NCBI GenBank assembly: GCA_026125865.1
Contig: JAHCKI010000114.1
Span: 1-7,434 of the forward strand
DNA from: Rhodospirillales bacterium
GTDB lineage: Bacteria > Pseudomonadota > Alphaproteobacteria > Rhodospirillales > Defluviicoccaceae
DNA length: 7,434 nt
Direction: 5' to 3'
Positions 1 to 5,921 of this stretch are shown here, piece after piece. Position numbers and translations under genes: made by a program. The number at the start of each line of letters is the position of its first letter. Position 1 is the first letter of the stretch. Under the pieces are notes generated by a model. The model had not been told where the DNA came from, ran no database searches, and worked only from the letters and a program-made list of their open reading frames with translations.

Positions 1-311
1 TGCAGGTGCATCACTTCCTGATGGGCGTCCGGTCCCGTGTTGGAAAGGAAGCGGTAACCTTGGTCGACGACGCCCAGTTGCCGCGCGACGGTACCCACCG
101 CCCGGAAGTAACCGGCGATCAGGTCGGAAGGTGCGTCGTTACAGAAATCGTCCATGGACACATAGGGTCCCTTGGGGATCACCAGAACATGGACCGGCGA
201 TTGCGGTTGGATGTCGTGAAACGCCAGCGCGTATTCGTCCTCGTACACCGTGTTGCAGGGGATTTCGCCGCGCAGAATCTTGGCGAATACATTGTTGTCG
301 TCGTAGGCCAT
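1..311 (-). CDS. hinT: HIT-family nucleotide phosphoramidase (HinT-like), 3' end cut by window edge
   Basis: The first 103 codons of a histidine-triad (HIT) protein are visible, read from an ATG at 311-309. The N-terminus shows the HIT-family pattern: NVFAKILRGEIPC (7-19), VYEDEYALAFHDIQPQSPVHVLVIPK (22-47) and GYRFLSNTGPDAHQEVMHL (85-103). The window ends inside the catalytic H-x-H-x-H motif, so only its first histidine (H102) can be seen; full-length relatives are about 120-140 residues. Proteins of this family hydrolyse AMP-linked phosphoramidates and related nucleotide conjugates in the cytoplasm; the physiological substrate is usually unknown. The start codon overlaps the hisE stop by one base (TAATG), and a good Shine-Dalgarno (AAGGA, about 8 nt upstream) lies inside hisE. 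It is therefore probably the last or a late gene of the his transcript. The family call is firm; the exact subfamily is less so. Confidence 0.93.
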   Translation of the reverse strand, partial: MAYDDNNVFAKILRGEIPCNTVYEDEYALAFHDIQPQSPVHVLVIPKGPYVSMDDFCNDAPSDLIAGYFRAVGTVARQLGVVDQGYRFLSNTGPDAHQEVMHL

Positions 312-664
312 TAGCCGTTTCCTTCCGACCTTTGATTTCGCGACGCCTTCTCGGTCAGTCCCGATGTGCCCTCGCGTCGCGCCAACTCCGCCCACACATC
401 CTCAGCTCGCACACCGGCCGCCGCCCACAGCACCAGGAGGTGATATAGAAGATCGGCGCTTTCGGAGGTCACGCGGTCGGGACCGTCGGCGAGAGCGGCA
501 ACGATGGTTTCGATCGCTTCTTCGCCGGTCTTGCGCGCGATTTTCGGCACGCCATCGACAAGGAGTCGCGCCGTGTATGACGCATCGGGATCGCCGGAAC
601 GACGACTGATGATGGTCGCGAACAGCCGATCGAGGACGCGGGCGTCCAGCGGCTCCGCGTTCAT
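311..664 (-). CDS. hisE: Phosphoribosyl-ATP pyrophosphatase (HisE)
   Basis: This 117-residue protein is a stand-alone HisE. It hydrolyses phosphoribosyl-ATP to phosphoribosyl-AMP and pyrophosphate, the second step of histidine synthesis, in the cytoplasm. The all-alpha MazG-like fold is recognisable by the two metal/pyrophosphate-binding helices: KTGEEAIETIVAA (45-57), with the acidic pair E48/E49, and ESADLLYHLLVLW (68-80), with E68 and D71. The length is slightly above the usual 90-110 because of a polar C-terminal tail (about 103-117). HisI is not fused and is not in the window. Its ATG overlaps the hisF stop by 4 nt (ATGA at 664-661), and its TAA overlaps the start of the following HIT gene, so coupling at both ends is likely. 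No strong ribosome binding site is visible, which fits re-initiation from hisF. Confidence 0.96.
   Translation of the reverse strand: MNAEPLDARVLDRLFATIISRRSGDPDASYTARLLVDGVPKIARKTGEEAIETIVAALADGPDRVTSESADLLYHLLVLWAAAGVRAEDVWAELARREGTSGLTEKASRNQRSEGNG
319..324 (-). promoter_or_regulatory. Ribosome binding site of the HIT gene, inside hisE
   Basis: The minus strand reads AAGGAA here, about 8 nt before the ATG at 311-309. It is one of the stronger Shine-Dalgarno matches in the his unit. It supports the TAATG start of the HIT gene and suggests that the gene can be translated both by coupling to hisE and by independent initiation. Confidence 0.6.
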
Positions 665-1434
665 GCCGTCGCCCCATCCAGGCGCATGGGCACGCCGGCC
701 GCCGCCATGTGGGCTTTGGCTTCGGCGATCGTGTATGTTCCGAAATGGAAAATCGAGGCCGCCAGCACCGCCGATGCATGCCCTTCGACGATCCCTTCGA
801 CCAGATGATCAAGAGTGCCGACACCGCCGGAGGCGATGACCGGCACGGGCACGGCATCGGCGATGGTTCTGGTCAATGGGATGTTGAAACCGATCTTCGT
901 GCCATCGCGATCCATGGACGTCAGCAGGATTTCACCGGCGCCGTAGTCGGTCATCCGTTTCGACCAGGCGACGGCATCAATGCCCGTGGGATTGCGGCCG
1001 CCATGGGTGAAGATCTCGAAGCGATCCGGGCCGACCGATTTGGCGTCCACGGAGACGACGATGCATTGATTGCCGAACTTCTCCGCCGCCTCGCGCACGA
1101 ACTCCGGCCGGTGGACGGCGGCGGTATTGATCGACACCTTGTCGGCGCCCGCCAACAGCAACCGGCGAATGTCTTCGAGGGTGCGGATCCCGCCCCCGAC
1201 GGTGAGCGGCATGAAGCATTGCTCGGCGGTGCGGGCGACCACATCAAGGATCGTATCGCGATCCTCATGGCTCGCCGTGATATCGAGGAAACAAAGCTCG
1301 TCGGCGCCGGCCCTATCGTAAACGCGCGCCTGTTCCACGGGATCACCGGCGTCGATAAGGTCCACGAACCGCACCCCCTTGACCACGCGCCCCTGATCGA
1401 CATCAAGGCAGGGTATTATTCTAGCCTTCAACAT
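661..1434 (-). CDS. hisF: Imidazole glycerol phosphate synthase, cyclase subunit (HisF)
   Basis: This 257-residue (beta/alpha)8 barrel has typical HisF length. With HisH it converts PRFAR plus ammonia to imidazole glycerol phosphate and AICAR, linking histidine and purine synthesis. The family N-terminus RIIPCLDVDQGRVVKGVRF (5-23) carries catalytic D11, and IVVSVDAK (125-132) carries catalytic D130. The phosphate-binding loops LTVGGGIRTLEDIRRLL (77-93) and VPVIASGGVGTLDHL lie in the two half-barrels, and the region around TSMDRDGTK is also characteristic. The ATG at 1434 lies 5 nt after the hisA stop. AGGA just upstream overlaps that stop (TAGGA), and a second GGAG lies about 11 nt away. The 3' end overlaps hisE by 4 nt. 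No key residue is missing. Confidence 0.98.
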   Translation of the reverse strand: MLKARIIPCLDVDQGRVVKGVRFVDLIDAGDPVEQARVYDRAGADELCFLDITASHEDRDTILDVVARTAEQCFMPLTVGGGIRTLEDIRRLLLAGADKVSINTAAVHRPEFVREAAEKFGNQCIVVSVDAKSVGPDRFEIFTHGGRNPTGIDAVAWSKRMTDYGAGEILLTSMDRDGTKIGFNIPLTRTIADAVPVPVIASGGVGTLDHLVEGIVEGHASAVLAASIFHFGTYTIAEAKAHMAAAGVPMRLDGATA

Positions 1435-1439
1435 CTGTC

Positions 1440-2183
1440 CTATGGCTCCATGATCCCATCGCCGGAGAGCATTTCCACCGCGGCGGCGGGGTCGACTTTT
1501 CCCTCATAGACGGCGCGACCGCAGATGATGCCGGCTACGAGTCCATCGCCCACTTCCTTGATGGTCGCCAGATCGTCCATGGAAGAAATACCGCCCGAAA
1601 GGATCACCGGCGTCGACACCGACGCGGCGAGGCCGGTCGTCGCTTCGATGTTCGGCCCTTCCATGGTGCCGTCGCGGGTAATGTCGGTGTAGATGATGGC
1701 GGCCGGTCCGTCCGCCTCGAAGCTGCGCGCCAAATCGGCCGCTGTGACCTCGGTGGCATAGGACCAGCCGTGGACGGCAACATGACCGTCGCGAGCGTCG
1801 ATACCGATGGCGACGCGGCGCGGCCAGGCGCGACAGGCTTCGCGGGCGAACGATGGGTCGTTGACGGCCGCCGACCCCAGCACGACACGGTGAACCCCGC
1901 AGTCAAGCCAGCGCTCGACGGTTTCCATGTCTCGAATACCGCCGCCCAGTTCGACGCGCAGGTCGGTCGCCGACAGGATCGCCTCGACGGCATCGGCGTT
2001 GACCGGCCGGCCGGCGAAGGCGCCATCCAAATCGACCACATGCAACCAGCTACAGCCGGCATCGGCGAAAATGCGGGCCTGGTCCGCCGGGTCGTCATTA
2101 AAAACCACCGCCGTATCCATTTCACCGCGTACAAGCCGAACACAGCGACCATCCTTGAGATCGATCGCGGGTAAGAAAATCAT
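1440..2183 (-). CDS. hisA: ProFAR isomerase (HisA)
   Basis: This is the 247-residue (beta/alpha)8 isomerase that opens the ribose ring of ProFAR to give PRFAR, the substrate of HisHF. With the start chosen here the protein begins MIFLPAIDLKDG, which places the general-base Asp at D8. The second catalytic Asp is D129 in VAIGIDARDG. ELGGGIRDMETVERWL (78-93), YTDITRDGTMEGPN and VILSGGISSMDDL are the phosphate-loop signatures. An in-frame ATG at 2192 would add three residues (MAT). I prefer 2183 because it forms an ATGA overlap with the hisH stop (2183-2180) and gives the usual family N-terminus; 2192 cannot be excluded. It lies between hisH and hisF in the operon, and HisA and HisF share an ancient duplicated barrel fold. 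Confidence 0.97.
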   Translation of the reverse strand: MIFLPAIDLKDGRCVRLVRGEMDTAVVFNDDPADQARIFADAGCSWLHVVDLDGAFAGRPVNADAVEAILSATDLRVELGGGIRDMETVERWLDCGVHRVVLGSAAVNDPSFAREACRAWPRRVAIGIDARDGHVAVHGWSYATEVTAADLARSFEADGPAAIIYTDITRDGTMEGPNIEATTGLAASVSTPVILSGGISSMDDLATIKEVGDGLVAGIICGRAVYEGKVDPAAAVEMLSGDGIMEP

Positions 2184-2824
2184 GGTCGCCATCCCAGAAA
2201 ATTGGCGATCAGCCGCAGGCCCACCGTCTGGCTTTTCTCGGGATGGAATTGTGTCCCGATCAAGTTGTCGCGCCCGACGACGGCGGCGACCGCACCACCG
2301 TAGTCGACGCTGGCAAGAACGTGAGCCGGATCCTCAGCACGAAAGCCATAGCTATGAACGAAATACGCATGAGCCGCCGGCGGAAGGGCTTCGAAGAAGG
2401 GATGATCCGTCACGCGGACCTCCAACACGTTCCAGCCCATGTGCGGAATCTTGAGGCGGGGATCGGCCGGCTCCAGCGAAACCACCTCACCGGGAATCCA
2501 ACCGAGACCGGAATGGGCTCCATGTTCGCGCCCGACGGACGCCATCAACTGCATTCCGACACAAATACCAAGAAACGGCCGCCCGCGCTTGAGGACGACA
2601 TCCTCGATCGCTTCGACCATGCCGGGAACCGCATCGAGACCCCGGCGGCAGTCGCCAAACGCCCCGACGCCGGGAAGCACGATGTGGCTGGCTTCAGCAA
2701 CGACGTCGGGCTCGCTGGTGACGATAACGTCGGCGGTGCCTTCACTCTCGGCCATGGCGCGCTCGAAGGCTTTCGCCGCCGACCGCAAGTTGCCGGACCC
2801 GTAATCGACAATGGCAACGCTCAA
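2180..2824 (-). CDS. hisH: Imidazole glycerol phosphate synthase, glutamine amidotransferase subunit (HisH)
   Basis: This 214-residue class I glutamine amidotransferase supplies ammonia from glutamine to HisF. The N-terminus VAIVDYGSGNLRS (3-15) is the HisH signature. The oxyanion segment is PGVGAFGDC (51-59), the nucleophile elbow GICVGMQLM (87-94 region) carries Cys88, and TQFHPEKSQ (191-199) supplies the His194 and Glu196 of the triad. HSYGF (157-161) is also conserved. The start codon appears to be TTG (2824-2822), overlapping the stop of the upstream DUF2628 gene as TTGA. No ATG or GTG is available in this frame that would keep the conserved N-terminus. AAGGG about 8 nt upstream can serve as the ribosome binding site. 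The 3' end overlaps hisA by 4 nt. Function is certain; the TTG start is very likely. Confidence 0.97.
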   Translation of the reverse strand: MSVAIVDYGSGNLRSAAKAFERAMAESEGTADVIVTSEPDVVAEASHIVLPGVGAFGDCRRGLDAVPGMVEAIEDVVLKRGRPFLGICVGMQLMASVGREHGAHSGLGWIPGEVVSLEPADPRLKIPHMGWNVLEVRVTDHPFFEALPPAAHAYFVHSYGFRAEDPAHVLASVDYGGAVAAVVGRDNLIGTQFHPEKSQTVGLRLIANFLGWRP

Positions 2825-3213
2825 GATGAAAACCCTTCACCCAAACCAGGATTACGTTCGAACAAGCGTGCCTCGGCCGAGTCGGTATCGCGGCCGCCGA
2901 CGACCGTCACCTCCAGGAAGCCGCGCCGTGACAACGCCCATCGCCGCAAGTCATTGGCGATGAACGCGAAGCTTATGTAGACCACAAGCGACAGAACCGC
3001 TTCCACAAAGATATCGAGACCGATCAAATGAACCGCCCAGGCAAGTGCAACTTCGACCAGCACCAAGCCAAGCGCCACGAGCCACAATCCGTGCCACAAT
3101 GCCCATAGCAGGGAAAGGAACAGCGCCGGCCAGCAGAACCCTTCCTTGACCAGGACGATATCGTGTTCGGGATCCAGCCCTGCGCGGCGCAGATGAACGG
3201 TATACATGCGCAT
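2821..3213 (-). CDS. DUF2628-type small membrane protein inside the his operon
   Basis: This 130-residue protein resembles the DUF2628 family, whose function is unknown as far as I know. It starts MRMYTVHLRR, has a charged segment (about 11-24), and then the typical motif VLVKEGFCWPALFLSLLWALWHGLW (20-44). Strongly hydrophobic stretches at about 27-63 and 66-87 suggest two or three inner-membrane helices. They are followed by a basic, probably cytoplasmic tail (RRWALSRRG at 90-98), a short beta-like stretch, and an acidic end that may be disordered. I chose the ATG at 3213: it lies 13 nt after the hisB stop, has GGTGGA about 6 nt upstream, and gives the family N-terminus. An in-frame TTG at 3249 inside hisB would add 12 poor-looking residues, and an ATG at 3207 is also possible. 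The stop overlaps the hisH start (TTGA). From memory this gene occurs between hisB and hisH in many alphaproteobacteria, so linkage to the operon is not accidental, but no role in histidine synthesis can be assigned. Confidence 0.88.
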   Translation of the reverse strand: MRMYTVHLRRAGLDPEHDIVLVKEGFCWPALFLSLLWALWHGLWLVALGLVLVEVALAWAVHLIGLDIFVEAVLSLVVYISFAFIANDLRRWALSRRGFLEVTVVGGRDTDSAEARLFERNPGLGEGFSS

Positions 3214-3226
3214 CGTCAATCCACCG

Positions 3227-3835
3227 CTAACCTTTTGTGGGCTCGCCAATCACGCCTTTGGTCGACGGAATGGCGTCGGTCCCGCGTGCGTCGATCTCAA
3301 CGGCATCGCGCAAGGCTCGGGCGAGGCCCTTGAAGCACGATTCACAGATGTGGTGGCTGTTCTCGCCATACAACGTCTCGACGTGAATGGTGGCTGCCGC
3401 GTTCTGTGCGAACGCTTGAAACCACTCCTTGATCATTTCCGTATCCAAATCGCCCAGCCGATCCTGCGCGAACGCCACCTTCCAAACCAGGTACGGCCGC
3501 CCGGACACGTCGATCACCACGCGCGTCAGGGTCTCATCCATGGCCGACAGGGCCGAGCCGAAACGACGAATGCCGCGACGGTCGCCAAGCGCCTGGTTCA
3601 CCGCCTGACCGATGGTAATGCCGGTATCCTCGGTGGTGTGGTGAGAATCGACATGGAGGTCACCTTTGGTCTCGACCGTCAGATCCATCAGGCTATGCCG
3701 GGACAATTGCTCCAGCATGTGATCGAGGAATCCGATACTGGTCGAGACGGCAAAGCGCCCCTGGCCGTCGAGATTGACGGTCGCACTGACCGTGGTTTCG
3801 GTCGTTGTCCGTGTGACTTGTGCCGTTCTCATCAT
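3227..3835 (-). CDS. hisB: Imidazoleglycerol-phosphate dehydratase (HisB, monofunctional)
   Basis: At 202 residues this is the dehydratase alone, without the histidinol-phosphatase domain found in enterobacterial HisB. It converts imidazole glycerol phosphate to imidazole acetol phosphate using two Mn ions. Metal-ligand motifs are all present: GFLDHMLEQLSRHS (35-48), DSHHTTEDTGI (63-73, with the HHTTED box at 65-70) and ENSHHICESCFKGLARALRDAV (158-179, with HH at 161-162). VVIDVSGRPYLVW (106-118) is also characteristic. The gene opens the minus-strand unit and is divergent from hslV. There are two adjacent ATG codons (3835 and 3832). GGGAG lies 5 nt before the first and 8 nt before the second, so either may be used. 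The stop is TAG, 13 nt before the DUF2628 start. Confidence 0.98.
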   Translation of the reverse strand: MMRTAQVTRTTTETTVSATVNLDGQGRFAVSTSIGFLDHMLEQLSRHSLMDLTVETKGDLHVDSHHTTEDTGITIGQAVNQALGDRRGIRRFGSALSAMDETLTRVVIDVSGRPYLVWKVAFAQDRLGDLDTEMIKEWFQAFAQNAAATIHVETLYGENSHHICESCFKGLARALRDAVEIDARGTDAIPSTKGVIGEPTKG

Positions 3836-3840
3836 TCACG

Positions 3841-3845
3841 CTCCC
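3841..3845 (-). promoter_or_regulatory. Ribosome binding site of hisB
   Basis: The minus strand reads GGGAG, 5 nt before the ATG at 3835 and 8 nt before the adjacent ATG at 3832. The spacing slightly favours the second ATG. Confidence 0.6.
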
Positions 3846-3861
3846 GTTCGGAAGGTCGCCG

Positions 3862-3890
3862 TTTTAGCAGGATCACCCATGAAGCGCCAA
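3862..3890 (-). promoter_or_regulatory. Candidate housekeeping (sigma-70 type) promoter of the his operon
   Basis: On the minus strand TTGGCG (3890-3885) and CTAAAA (3867-3862) are separated by exactly 17 nt, giving a -35/-10 pair with a TG two bases before TAAAAC. Transcription would start near 3855, leaving a leader of about 20 nt before hisB with its GGGAG site. No histidine-rich leader peptide or attenuator hairpin is visible in this gap, so control by classical his attenuation is not supported. The assignment is by eye only. Confidence 0.4.
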
Positions 3891-3912
3891 CCGATAGCGA
3901 CGGGTTCCGGCC

Positions 3913-3941
3913 CTTGACCCCGATCCGGCACCGGCCTACAT
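3913..3941 (+). promoter_or_regulatory. Candidate heat-shock (RpoH-like) promoter of hslVU
   Basis: On the plus strand CTTGAC (3913-3918) and CCTACAT (3935-3941) are separated by 16 nt. The elements resemble RpoH-type promoters (CTTGAA followed by a C-rich AT-containing -10). hslVU is a classic heat-shock operon, which makes this reading attractive. The same bases can be read as a sigma-70 promoter, TTGACC-N17-TACATC, with a poorer -10. The start site would be near 3949, about 60 nt before the hslV GTG. Which sigma factor acts here is inference. Confidence 0.45.
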
Positions 3942-4009
3942 CGTCCGCAGCGGCAATCCCGTGCCCAACCTCATTCAGACAAATTTAGCGGCAGTATCGG
4001 AACCGAACG

Positions 4010-4555
4010 GTGCGACACGACGAAAAATCCTGGTATGGAACGACAATTCTTGCCGTCCGCAAGAACGACGGCGTCGTGGTGGCCGGTGACGGGCAGGTCA
4101 GCTTGGGCAGCACCGTCATCAAGTCCAATGCTCGCAAGGTGCGGCGCCTCGCCGATGACTCCGTGGTCGTCGGTTTCGCAGGCGCTACCGCTGATGCGTT
4201 CACGCTGTTCGAACGCCTGGAGGCCAAGCTGGAACAATACCCGAAACAACTGACGCGGGCGTGTGTCGAACTGGCCAAGGATTGGCGGACGGACCGCTAT
4301 CTGAGGCGGTTGGAAGCGATGATGGCGGTGGCCGACAAGAACGTGTCCCTCGTTCTGACCGGTACGGGTGATGTGCTGGAGCCCGAGGACGGACTGATCG
4401 GCATCGGCTCCGGCGGCAACTATGCCTTGGCGGCGGCACGGGCTCTGATCGATCGCGATGACATGGACGCTGAAACGGTGGCCCGCCGCGCGATGGAGAT
4501 CGCCGCAGATATCTGCGTCTACACCAATCGGAACATCATTATCGAAAGCCTATGA
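4010..4555 (+). CDS. hslV: ATP-dependent protease proteolytic subunit HslV (ClpQ)
   Basis: This 181-residue N-terminal-nucleophile peptidase forms the double-hexamer core of the HslUV protease in the cytoplasm. A ten-residue propeptide (MRHDEKSWYG) precedes TTILAVRK, and cleavage would expose catalytic Thr11 as Thr1. The supporting active-site residues fall at the expected mature positions: Asp27 (17) in VVVAGDGQ, Lys43 (33) in NARKVRR and Ser134 (124) in GIGSGGNYA. The start is GTG at 4010: an in-frame stop lies at 3986-3988, no ATG, GTG or TTG sits between that stop and 4010, and no in-frame ATG precedes the catalytic threonine. The upstream Shine-Dalgarno is weak (GGAAC about 9 nt away). 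The stop overlaps the hslU start as ATGA. A promoter resembling heat-shock promoters lies about 60-70 nt upstream. Confidence 0.98.
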   Translation: MRHDEKSWYGTTILAVRKNDGVVVAGDGQVSLGSTVIKSNARKVRRLADDSVVVGFAGATADAFTLFERLEAKLEQYPKQLTRACVELAKDWRTDRYLRRLEAMMAVADKNVSLVLTGTGDVLEPEDGLIGIGSGGNYALAAARALIDRDDMDAETVARRAMEIAADICVYTNRNIIIESL

Positions 4556-5868
4556 CCTACCTGACCCCGCGAGAAATCGTCTCCGAACTCGACCGCCACA
4601 TCGTCGGCCAGAATGACGCCAAAAAGGCGGTCGCCATTGCGCTGCGCAACCGCTGGCGGCGGCAGCAGCTGGACGAAGACATGCGGCAGGAGGTTCTGCC
4701 GAAAAATATTCTGATGATTGGCCCCACCGGCGTCGGCAAGACGGAAATCGCCCGCCGTCTCGCCAATCTCGCGCAGGCGCCGTTCATCAAGGTCGAAGCC
4801 ACCAAATTCACCGAGGTCGGTTACGTGGGCCGCGACGTGGAACAAATCGTCCGCGACCTGGTCGAGATCGCCATCCACATGACCAAGGAAAAGCTCCGTA
4901 AGCAAGTACATGCCAAGGCCGAAATGGCCGCGGAAGAGCGGGTAATATCGGCCCTGGTCGGTGATAGCGCCAGCAAGGAAACGAGAGAGAAATTCCGGCG
5001 CATGCTGCGCAAAGGCGAACTCAACGAGCGCGAAATCGAAATTCAGGTACGCGATTCCGGTTCCCTCAATCTGCCCACGATCGACATCCCTGGCATGCCG
5101 GGGGCGCAGATGGGAATGTTGAACCTGGGCGAAATGTTCGGCAAAGCGTTCGGCGGTCCGCCCGCCAAGAAGAAAAAAATGTCCGTTGCCGATTCCTACG
5201 ACGTTCTGGTCGGCGAAGAAGCCGATGGCCTGCTCGATCAGGAGAAGGTCACCCGGGAGGCCATTGAAGCGGTCGAGAACAACGGGATCGTCTTCCTCGA
5301 CGAGATCGACAAGATCACCGGCCGCTCCGAGCGTATCGGCGGTGCCGATGTGAGTCGCGAAGGTGTGCAGCGGGATTTGCTGCCGTTGATCGAAGGCACA
5401 ATCGTCTCCACCAAGCACGGCAACGTCGCCACCGACCACATCCTATTCATCGCGTCCGGCGCCTTCCACCTCGCCAAACCATCGGACATGCTGCCCGAAT
5501 TGCAGGGACGGCTGCCGATCCGGGTCGAACTGAAGGCACTGACCCGCGAAGATTTCGTACGCATCCTCACTGAGCCCCAAGCCAGCCTCATCAAGCAGTA
5601 CAAAGCCTTGATGGCGGTGGAGGAAGTCGCCCTCGAATTTACCGAGGAGGGCATCCACGAAATCGCCGACCTCGCCGCCGAAATCAATCAAGGCGTCGAG
5701 AACATAGGCGCCCGCCGGCTGCAGACCGTTTTGGAGAAACTGGTCGAAGACATCAGCTTCACGGCCTCGGAACGCAGCGGTGAAACCATCGTCATCGAGG
5801 CGACGGACGTGCGCGACCGCGTCGGTGAATTGGCCAAAAACGCCGATCTGTCGAAATTCATCCTGTAG
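4552..5868 (+). CDS. hslU: ATP-dependent protease ATPase subunit HslU (ClpY)
   Basis: This 438-residue AAA+ unfoldase caps HslV and threads substrates into it. The features run in family order. An N-terminal box (LTPREIVSELDRHIVGQ, 4-20) is followed by Walker A GPTGVGKT (57-64) and the pore loop GYVGRD (90-95). A helical I-domain insert (about 110-230) includes the glycine/methionine-rich part DIPGMPGAQMGMLNLGEMFG. Walker B is IVFLDEIDK (246-254), the arginine-finger region is LPELQGRLPIRV (314-325), and sensor-2 is GARRL (386-390). The C-terminal tail ends DLSKFIL, the peptide that docks into HslV to activate it. Length and motifs are standard with no defect. Translation is coupled to hslV by the ATGA overlap at 4552-4555, giving the two subunits together. 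Confidence 0.99.
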   Translation: MTYLTPREIVSELDRHIVGQNDAKKAVAIALRNRWRRQQLDEDMRQEVLPKNILMIGPTGVGKTEIARRLANLAQAPFIKVEATKFTEVGYVGRDVEQIVRDLVEIAIHMTKEKLRKQVHAKAEMAAEERVISALVGDSASKETREKFRRMLRKGELNEREIEIQVRDSGSLNLPTIDIPGMPGAQMGMLNLGEMFGKAFGGPPAKKKKMSVADSYDVLVGEEADGLLDQEKVTREAIEAVENNGIVFLDEIDKITGRSERIGGADVSREGVQRDLLPLIEGTIVSTKHGNVATDHILFIASGAFHLAKPSDMLPELQGRLPIRVELKALTREDFVRILTEPQASLIKQYKALMAVEEVALEFTEEGIHEIADLAAEINQGVENIGARRLQTVLEKLVEDISFTASERSGETIVIEATDVRDRVGELAKNADLSKFIL

Positions 5869-5876
5869 CGGCCGTT

Positions 5877-5900
5877 CCCGCCTCGCCTTCCTTGGGCGGG
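5877..5900. terminator. Small GC stem-loop between convergent hslU and smr genes
   Basis: CCCGCC (5877-5882) pairs with GGCGGG (5895-5900) around a 12-nt loop, 8 nt after the hslU stop and 21 nt before the end of the convergent smr gene. A stem of six G:C pairs in a 53-nt convergent gap is where a shared terminator would be expected. No T-run follows on either strand, so it is at best a weak or factor-assisted terminator. Confidence 0.35.
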
Positions 5901-5921
5901 TCATGAAGATCGACGGCGTGA

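Noticed and set aside
709..1509. A 266-codon open frame on the plus strand, antisense to hisF
   Set aside because: It mirrors hisF codon structure, has no family resemblance and no upstream signals. The minus-strand HisF is certain.
2243..2980. A 245-codon open frame on the plus strand across hisH and DUF2628
   Set aside because: It is low-complexity, charged, and antisense to two real genes, so it is a compositional shadow.
3214..3249. Longer start (TTG at 3249) for the DUF2628 protein
   Set aside because: It would begin inside hisB with a rare start codon and add 12 non-family residues, while the ATG at 3213 has a GGTGGA site and the expected N-terminus.
3836..3880. A 14-codon minus-strand mini-ORF (starting MGDPAK) whose TGA directly abuts the hisB ATG, considered as a his leader peptide
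   Set aside because: It contains no histidine codons, has no attenuator hairpins, and the candidate -10 box lies inside it, so a transcript from that promoter would not include its start.
4519..5439. A 306-codon open frame on the minus strand, antisense to hslU
   Set aside because: It lies wholly opposite the strongly conserved hslV/hslU coding sequence and has no recognisable domain. Long antisense frames are expected in GC-rich genes with strong third-position bias.
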